A stretch of 64,000 nucleotides of DNA from contig OY978526.1 in assembly GCA_963854835.1 (NCBI GenBank), positions 88,526,846 to 88,590,845 on the forward strand. Direction: 5' to 3'. The position numbers and the translations under genes were made by a program. Positions within the stretch are counted from its first letter, which is position 1. Every line of letters starts with the position of its first letter. Below are positions 42,301 through 51,300 of this stretch, in pieces. The notes beneath the pieces were generated by a model. It made no database searches. It worked only from the letters and a program-made list of their open reading frames with translations, and had not been told where the DNA came from. This DNA comes from Megamerina dolium. Taxonomy: Eukaryota; Arthropoda; Insecta; Diptera; Megamerinidae.

Positions 42301-45300
42301 TCAATTTTTTTTTTTCGTGTTCTTTATTCACATTCATAGATACCAGTGAGTATTAAATCGATCGATTGAAGAAGGTGAGAATAACTGAAGCATTACTTCA
42401 ACAAGAATGCAAAGCAGACATAATCAATGAGAATAACAACAATGAGGGCTGGTTGCTACCATATACAAAACGCTCACCTACGTACGATTGCTGCCACTGT
42501 TATTATTGCTAATGCAAAGATAAAGATCTGAAATAACACAACGTGAAATACTCAGTCGTATGATGTTAAAGAAGCACAGAAAAATCAAAATAAACGAACA
42601 ACTTTTTAAGAGGTGTAAATCATATGGAAGAAGAAGAAATTTTGTGCCGGGAATATTAATCAGAACAACATTGAATAACATACTCGTATCGAGGTAATCG
42701 TACTTATGAACTTGGATAATTATTTATTAGACATTATTTTATTTCTGTATATAATTAAATTAACTACATATTACAAAGACCGAAATAGAAAATTGACTTT
42801 AGAAACTCAAAACTATTCAATCCAAATTTTAACAGACTAAATATTACTGTGATTAACATTCCGTACTAATTTCTCAATATTTTGTTCGCCAAAAGGTCTA
42901 ACATTATCATAGATATTCACAATTTCGGGCATTTTTTGTAGAACCCGCAAAAATTTGCCATAATTTCGACGTTCATCGTCACGTAAATCGACCAACGATT
43001 TCGCACGAAAACCATATTCCGTATGAAGTATACGATAGCCCTTATCCTCAATAGCTTGACAGACCTCAGGTAGATCGAGTGGATTGCAGCATTTGAAATT
43101 TACAGCACCCGTCTCATAGTCGACAATCTCAACGCCACTGGCATTGCATTCGATTGCATCCAATTTCAGTCGTTGCTCTAAATCGACAAAATCCACAGCA
43201 GTGTTATAGGAAATCATTGCCTCAATAAGGGTACAACTATCGAATAGATGGAGGGCGTGTACAAAACCGGCACAATGTTTACCCAATAGATCTGAAAGCT
43301 GGCATTTGAATTCAAATATTTCTGGCGTATATACCGAACAAATTACATAGATTTTCGACTGATAACGTAACTGAACCGGAAATATATTACGTTCATTTTG
43401 GTTATCTTCACATTTTTCAATAATTTTATCGATGACACTTGTTGGCATCTCCTCTTTACGAGCTCTTCGTATAATTTGACGCAATTTCTCATTCTGTTTG
43501 GGATCCATTGAACCACCTTCATGTACAGCCAAACGGATTTGATGTGCCAGACGATTATATGAGGGAGCTTGGGGCAAAGCCATAATATCAGTCGATAATC
43601 TTCTCTTAGCCATATGTGGCGATCGTATTCGTACGATATCCATTGTCTCGGGTTTGTTGGCTTTCCCGGTCGGAGTGTTGATGGAACCAGGTTTCTTGAT
43701 ATTTGATCTTTTCGCAAAAGTGTCCATACCAAAATTGTATAAATTTTAAAACACGTTATATGAAAATTTATTAATCGAGAATTTGATTGTAAATTACAAC
43801 GAAACAGGAATTTGGCATGAAAATTTGTTTGAATTATTTTTTTTTTGTTTATAGGCACACAAAAAAAATTTTTTCTTCTTTTTCGCCTTTCAAAATAAAT
43901 ATTTTGTCAATAAAACAACATTATCATAGTAAAGGTTGATTGGAAAGAAAAAATCAAAAGGAAATTTAGGAATTAAGAAGGAAAATATTGCAGATTGCGG
44001 GCATTACGAAAATGTGGCTCTGGTACTCGGGAGATATCTCTGTTCATCGGCAATAATAAACAGAGCCTGACAATTGAGTATAACATTATTAGTGGGTTTT
44101 TCGAAGAGAGATGTGCGAGATAGAGCAGTGAGCTTCTCAACGTATTGGTCTGAGGTAACAATCTTTAACCTGATAGTGGCTGTGGCAGCTTGAAGATAGG
44201 TTATGTGGCTGCCCTCTCTCTGAGAGGACACAATTAGGCCAGAAAGGTCCATTGTGATACCACCGAGCTTCTCTTCCAATACTGTTGGACGTTTTAAATT
44301 TGGACAGCATTAGAAGGGGCCTAACTATATTAGCCGGTTCCTAACGGCAGAACTCTTGTGACATCACTTTAACTTAGTTTTGCCACTGAGATCTTTTTAG
44401 AATCATTTTTGGCAAATTGTTACCGTCGGGAAAATTGCCAATTCTTGCCGGGAGGTGGGTACCGTTCGAAAGAAAAATCTTTTCGATATTATATTCTGTT
44501 ATACTTCAGCCGGAGATTGAACTCACGATCTACAGATCAGAAAGCCAACGCACTAACCACTGTGCTACGGCACCCACAGCTTGAAGATATAGAAGTAGAA
44601 GATTCGCGGTGGCAGTACGACCCTTTGGGGCACGCCTTGATTCGACAACCTTGAGCAACAATTTTTGAACTCAGCATAAGATTGACTGCCTACTGGTCGA
44701 ATAAGTTGATAACCAGCGCTTGATGGCAGTTAAATAGTACTTCATAGCTGAAGACATAAAAAGCTTTCGCACGGATGAGTTTGATTAAGACCTAGGCTGA
44801 TATGATGAACCAGCTCAGTAAGGGCTGAAGTCGTATTATGCAGTTTGCTAAGGTTATATTGATGGCGCGCTGCCTTTAAATATTCAGTAGGGTTGAGTAG
44901 CAAAAGAGACTTAAGAATTTTTGCCACAGCTGATAGAAGCTATATTGGGCATCCCGCATAGGTACTTTAGAATTGATCCCACTCGGTAAACTTTCCAGAT
45001 ATTGGGCAATATGAGGTACCCTGCCCTGGTCCTTTAGGACTGATCCCACTCGGTAAACTTTCCCGATATTGTGTGATATGAAGTACCCTGCCCAGGTGCT
45101 TTAGGATTGATCACATTCGGTCAACTTTCCAGATATTGGTCGATATGAAGTACCCTACCCAGGTTCTTTAGGATTGGTCCCACTAGGTAAACTTTCCAGT
45201 TGTTGGGCGATATGAGGTACCCCACCCAAGTGCTTTAGGATTGGTCCCACTCGACCAACTAGCCCGATATTAGGTATATCGCAAATGACGCATCAAGTTT

Positions 45301-48300
45301 CCGAGTTTAGCAGTTTAGGCCCTGAGGGTCTAGATGTTTAGGGGCCACCATTCAAAGGCCATCATTGCCAATGACTTCTAAGGACGTTACTCTCTTAATA
45401 GCTTCGACTTCGCTCGATACAAACGAGTTTTGCAGGGCATTTTTCTTGAGTGCTTTGAGTCTTCTTATGACCGAACGTAAGTCTAATAGCCTAGACAGAC
45501 GGCAGTGTTAATCTAGATTACCGGCTCACTTAATCCGAATAAAATAATAACCTGACAGACGGCAGTATTGCGAATTAACTAAACGGCTGATTGCTGTTTT
45601 ATTAGGTCTGCTCACTTACATTACTATCACTATCAATTTCTGTCATTTGTCACTCTCGATATGAGAAAATCTACAAGAAGTACGTGAACTGAAAACTATC
45701 AAAAATTTGTAAATTGACATTCACCGTTCGTAATTGAGAGCTGGATTTATTTGTTCGCCAATGCTTTTTATGTTGAAAACTGTTAACAATTGTTGAAAGT
45801 TTTTTGTTAGCGAACACACCTAATATTTTGTAAAATGGATCGAGAAAAATTCACAATAGACACAAGCACAGCATGCTGTCGGCTAGCTCTGCTCTAAACA
45901 TTGCATTACCAGCACAAGCTCTAGAAGGTGATTCCTGTAACCAGGAACTCAGTGTAACCAGGTACTCAGTGAGTACTTATTGAATACTAGACACTTGGCT
46001 ATAGCAAAGTTAATATATGTTCGTTTTCTAATCTGATATGGATTTACAATAGATTAATATAAAGTAATGTATTGTGATAACGCCTTATCTAATTGTATTC
46101 TAAATCGATTCTTTGGTAAAAACAATAATTTTATTATGATTATAAATAGACTAATACGAATTTTGATATAGTGATAAAAGCGGCGGCATATAATTGCATT
46201 AAACGTGCGACCAGTTTCTAACCAGTTTGCATAATTTTCCAATCAATATGCATCTATATAGTATATCTGATGTTTTCTGTAGTATAAAACTTGTTATACA
46301 TAGACACAGCCACAAAAACATCATTATGATAATGAGTAATTGAAGCAATTTAACAATTATGGGCTACTAATTAAATTGTCGGTTAATTTAAAATTCATTA
46401 AAAAATTATCATAATATTATTATGCTCAAATATGTTTACTTACGGTATCAGCTGCTGTTAAATTAATACCAAGACCACCAGCACGTGTTGATAGTAAGAA
46501 AACAAAGATATCGGCACGTGTTTGAAAATCGGCAACCATATCACGACGTGCTGATATTTTGCTTGAACCATCTAAACGCATATAACGATGTTTACGATGC
46601 CACATATATTCCTAGACGATTATGAAATGATATTTATACAATAATTTCATTATCTGATAATCTGATACTCACCTCCAGTAAATCAATCATCTTTGTCATT
46701 TGCGAATAGATTAGCACACGATGACCTTGTGCCTTTAAACGTGTCAATAGGCTATCGAGTACTGCCAATTTGCCAGCATCAGTGACTAGTGTTTGCTTAT
46801 CGGGTATTACAATCGATGACCAACCATAGCGTGGCTTACATAAATCCAAACCAGTTGTCACCAATTCTAAGCCCAATGGATTTTCACATTGTGTATGACG
46901 AATATATGACCATTCGGCGGCACGATGTTCACAACTGTTGGCAAAATAATGAAATTGACAAATTCAATTGAAGACTAATTAGGCACATTTTACTCACTAA
47001 AGACGTCTTTTAACCGCTTGTACACGTTGACTCAATCCGTAGAGAAAACGTGGCATTTCTAATGGCTCACAATAATACTGTACTGGCTCGTGTGGTATAT
47101 GTACAAATTTCGGTAATAATGTGGCAGCTGCAGCACATACACTATTATCAACAGACGAACTACAACCAGCACCGTCGCCATTCTTTGTTTCCAAGTCCAA
47201 TTCCGTTTTAATCTCCTGCATATCTTCCATCTCTTCTAGCAGTGCCACCGTTTTGGGATTGGTGGTTTTTAACATTTTACTACGAATAATACGATGCTCC
47301 ATAGTCTCTGGTACATTAACAGTTGAGTAGTTGCCAAATGCATATATGGTACTCTCATTGTCGGTCTATAAGGATTGCATAGGTAAATTATATACATAAA
47401 TATAAGGTCTAGTAAAAAGAAATACATTATTTTTCCATTAAATTGAAGGTTTTTTTAGCATAGTTAGAATCATCCAATTTAGGTCAAATATGCACCGTTT
47501 TGTTCATAGAAATCCTCGTCCCTATTGGCAATAAAATGGGACAGTCGATTTTCACAAGCTTCTCTTGAGGCGAATTTTTTACCAGCAAAATCATTCGCCA
47601 TAGACAGGAACAGGTAGTAATCTCTTGGTGTCAGGTCCGGACTATAAGGTGGTTGCATAAGAACCTCCCAACCAAGCTCCCGGAGCTTCTGGCGTGTTAC
47701 TATCGATGTGTGTGGCATGGTGTTGTACTGATGGAACACATTTCCTCTCCTATTGGCCAAAGCTGGCCGCTTCTGGGCGATTGCTTCCTTCAGACGGTCC
47801 AATTGTTGACAGTACAGGTCCGAATTAAGAGTTTGGCCGTAAGGGAGCAGCTCATAGTAGATGATTCCTTGCCAATTCCACCAAACACATAGCAAAACCT
47901 TACTGACCGTCAATCCTGGCTTGGCACCCGTTTGCAACGCCTTACCGCGATTCAACCACGACCGTTTTGGCTTGAAGTTGTCGTAAGTGACCCACTTTTC
48001 ATCACCAGTAACAATCCGCTTCAGAAATGGATCGACTTTGTTGCGATTCAGCAGCGATTCGCAGATGGAAATTCGTTTTTTTTTTGCGTTAACTCGTATG
48101 GCACCCTTATATCGAGCTTCCTTTTGTATCTAGCCTTATTTAAATGGTTCCAAACGTTTTTTTGTGCAATGTTCAGCTCTTGGACAATAGAAACAGTGCT
48201 TACATGACGGTTAGACTCGACGATTTCCATTATTTTTTCGATATTTTCGACAATTGGCTCTCCAGAGCGTCGTCAAAATTACCGGAACGGAATCGACGAA

Positions 48301-51300
48301 ACCAAAATTGCACGTGATTGGCTGTTACAGTATCAGGACCATAAACACTATTCACATTTTCAGCCGTCTGGCTTGCGTTTTCACCTTTAACGAAGAAAAA
48401 ATGTAAAATATGGCGTATTTTCTCTTTACTGGTGTCCATCTTTGACGCGTGCTCAAACAATATTGAGTCAAGCAATCACAAAACTGCCTGAAAAGTTTAT
48501 TTATTACGAAATCCTATCTAATCTAACGTCATCTAGCGTAACCCGATCGCACTTATACAACGCGAGATACAGATTACTAAAGTCATCTATTGGAAAAATA
48601 ATGGATTTCTTTTTACTACACCTGATATACATAATATGTATATACAAACCATTCCCGTAAATATGAATTGTTTCAAAATGCTATATTCTAATAATTCTCT
48701 ATGCTGTAATGGTTGTTCCAGTGAAGGTTCCATAAGTTGAAAACGTGTTGCACTATAATGAGACCACCATTGGCGACGATAGGCGAGCAGAGAAGCATAT
48801 TTGACACGTTGACGATAATGTTGAAAGCTATAAAACAGAGACAGAGTGAGACACATCATAAAATCAACAAACATTTTCAATATTTACAATCTTATAAGAC
48901 CGCCTATGCTGACATCCTCCAAATCTTTTGGTGATAGATCACACAAACGTGTAAAACTAAATCCACTGCTATCCGTACAATTTAAATCCACATAGCGGGT
49001 GTATTGTTTTTGTGATGCACGAAATAGTGAACATTGTATATTCTCCGATTTGAAAATGGAAAATCTGTAAATTGGGTAAATTCAACAAAAGCATTGGTTA
49101 ACAAATGAGTGTATCCATCTCACCTATTATAGATTAAATGCCGTATACTTGGTATGGATCGATGGAGTAGAGCCTCTTCGAAGAGCAAACGTGGAAGCAC
49201 ATACTCCTCGCAACGCATCGCAAACGGACTTTTCGCATCGCGTCGCTCGAAGAGCTCTGGATGATTGCAGACCTTACGAAATTGCATGACCAAATTCATT
49301 AGATTTGATGTGAAGTTTCGATCAACATGATGACCATCGCCAGCGGAGCTACCAGCACCGCCACCAGTTAGATGCAGTAAATCCTCGATACGTATTTTCT
49401 TTTTCAGAGCCATATAGAGCAACTTTTGACGTATGGTCAACGGACAATAGACCATAATCTCAATCTTATCGGATAACTCATTCTCTACGTCCTTTTTGAT
49501 GCGTCTCAACATGAATGGTTTGAGTATCATATGCAGCCGTGAGATTTGTCGCTCATCAATGCCCGTCTTATTCTCAGCATGCGATTCAATATCTTTGGAA
49601 AACCATTCATTGAATTCCTCATGTGAATCGAACAGTGTGGGCATAATGAAATGCAGCAGCGCCCACAGTTCTGCCATACTATTTTGTATTGGTGTACCGC
49701 TAAGCAATAAACGATTGCGACAATTGAAACCGAGCAACAACTTCCAACGCATCGACGTGGCACTCTTAATGGCCTGCGCTTCATCCAACACCATATATTG
49801 CCATTTGATACGATTGAAGTATTTATAATCCGAAACGATTAGCTGATAGGAGGTGATCACGACATGAAAGCTCGCGTCACGTGTATGCAAATCCTTTTGT
49901 TCCCAAAACTGTCGTAGAATTTTACGTTCGTTCGGTGAACCCCAATAGGGGACAACATTGAAGTCGGGCACAAAACGTTTCATTTCCTGTTGCCAGTTGT
50001 GCAGTGTGGAGGCGGGCGATATGATCAAGAATGGACCCCAAACGCCATAACGCTCAGCAATGTGGCACAGAAATGCTATCGATTGCACTGTTTTACCCAA
50101 ACCCATTTCATCGGCCAAAATGCCGCTTATACCCTGATCATATAGATTGGCTAACCAAGTCATACCTAAAAGGATAAAAACGTTAATATTTGATCGACAT
50201 TGAGAAAATGAGAAGATATTTTACCCTTAATTTGATACGTTTTTAAGGTGCCTTTGAAAATGTTCGGCTGTGGCAAATCGGCTTTCACCTTCTCACCGCT
50301 TTCTGCCTTTACTTCGGGCATTCCCACCCCCTCCTCTTCGTCGGCCTCTTCAAGGTCGGGCTCCACTTTTATTTTGCCTACTACATCGAATTTGCGCGTC
50401 TTTGCACGATCCGTATCGAAAGCCAATTCGGCATTCTTTTGTGCCAATAATTTCATCTGCTCCGCATCGTAATCATCATAAGCAGCCAAACGTGGATTAG
50501 CCTCCTCATCCAATTGATTGAGTATACGCAATTGTTCCTCCTCGGTACCTTGTCCCAGTTTTTTGGACATGAAATGCGCATACAATTCCGTCTGTGTGAT
50601 GAGAAAATTTAATTTGCGTTGCTGTCGTTTGGCCTCAATTATTTCCACATCTATTTTGCGCTGTTCTTCTGCTTCACGCTCCATTCGCCGACGCGTATCA
50701 CGCTCAACGCGTTCATAACGCTTCCAATAGGATATCATTTCACGAGTTAGACGTTTGGCACGCCATACCGTTTCTTTCATAACTTTCTGTGATATCATTG
50801 CTCGCTGACGCACCACTTTCATGCACATCGTTGATACACGTTTACAATTCTGCAGCGCTTCCTTGTGATTATTCACCTTGGCGCGATGACAACGTCCCAG
50901 CTCTTTTTTGGCCATCAACTGCCAGACACGGCGACGACGTGCTGCCATCACTTCCGGCGTTCGTGACTGTTGACTCTTACGACGGCGTCCACGCCCCGAA
51001 TGCATACCATGACCAGCACCGGTTACAGATCCAATGCCAGCGGTAATATCAAGACCAGTTTCATTGTCATCTGTCAAATCGTCGTCATCATCATTCACCG
51101 CTGAGGTATCACCGAAAGCATAATGTTTCAAATCTTCGGGATCAATTTCACCAGGTTCGGGCTGTTCGAATTGTACTTTCGGCTGGCGCGGTTTTCGCAC
51201 TTTAGGTGATTTTGGCAGCTTTGGTATTTTTATTGGTTTCTCCTTCTTTGTGCGTCGCTTACGTTTACGTACGCCCACAACTGATTGCTGATGCTCTGGA

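Larger units (their letters stand above)
43975..46000 (-). other. Unassigned, decayed, coding-like region cut up by insertions
   Basis: Minus-strand open stretches read [91 protein letters not shown], then [20 protein letters not shown] and [18 protein letters not shown]. They stay in order, and GC content is visibly higher than in nearby introns. A SINE, a 67-bp minisatellite and a MITE fragment interrupt them. I do not recognise the protein; an old retroelement or a lost gene are both possible. Confidence 0.35.

Noticed and set aside
49496..49828. 110-residue plus-strand frame opposite the Ino80 ATPase exon
   Set aside because: Antisense of strongly conserved coding sequence; no own features.
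50248..51046. Several plus-strand frames within Ino80 exon 3
   Set aside because: Shadows of the long coding exon.
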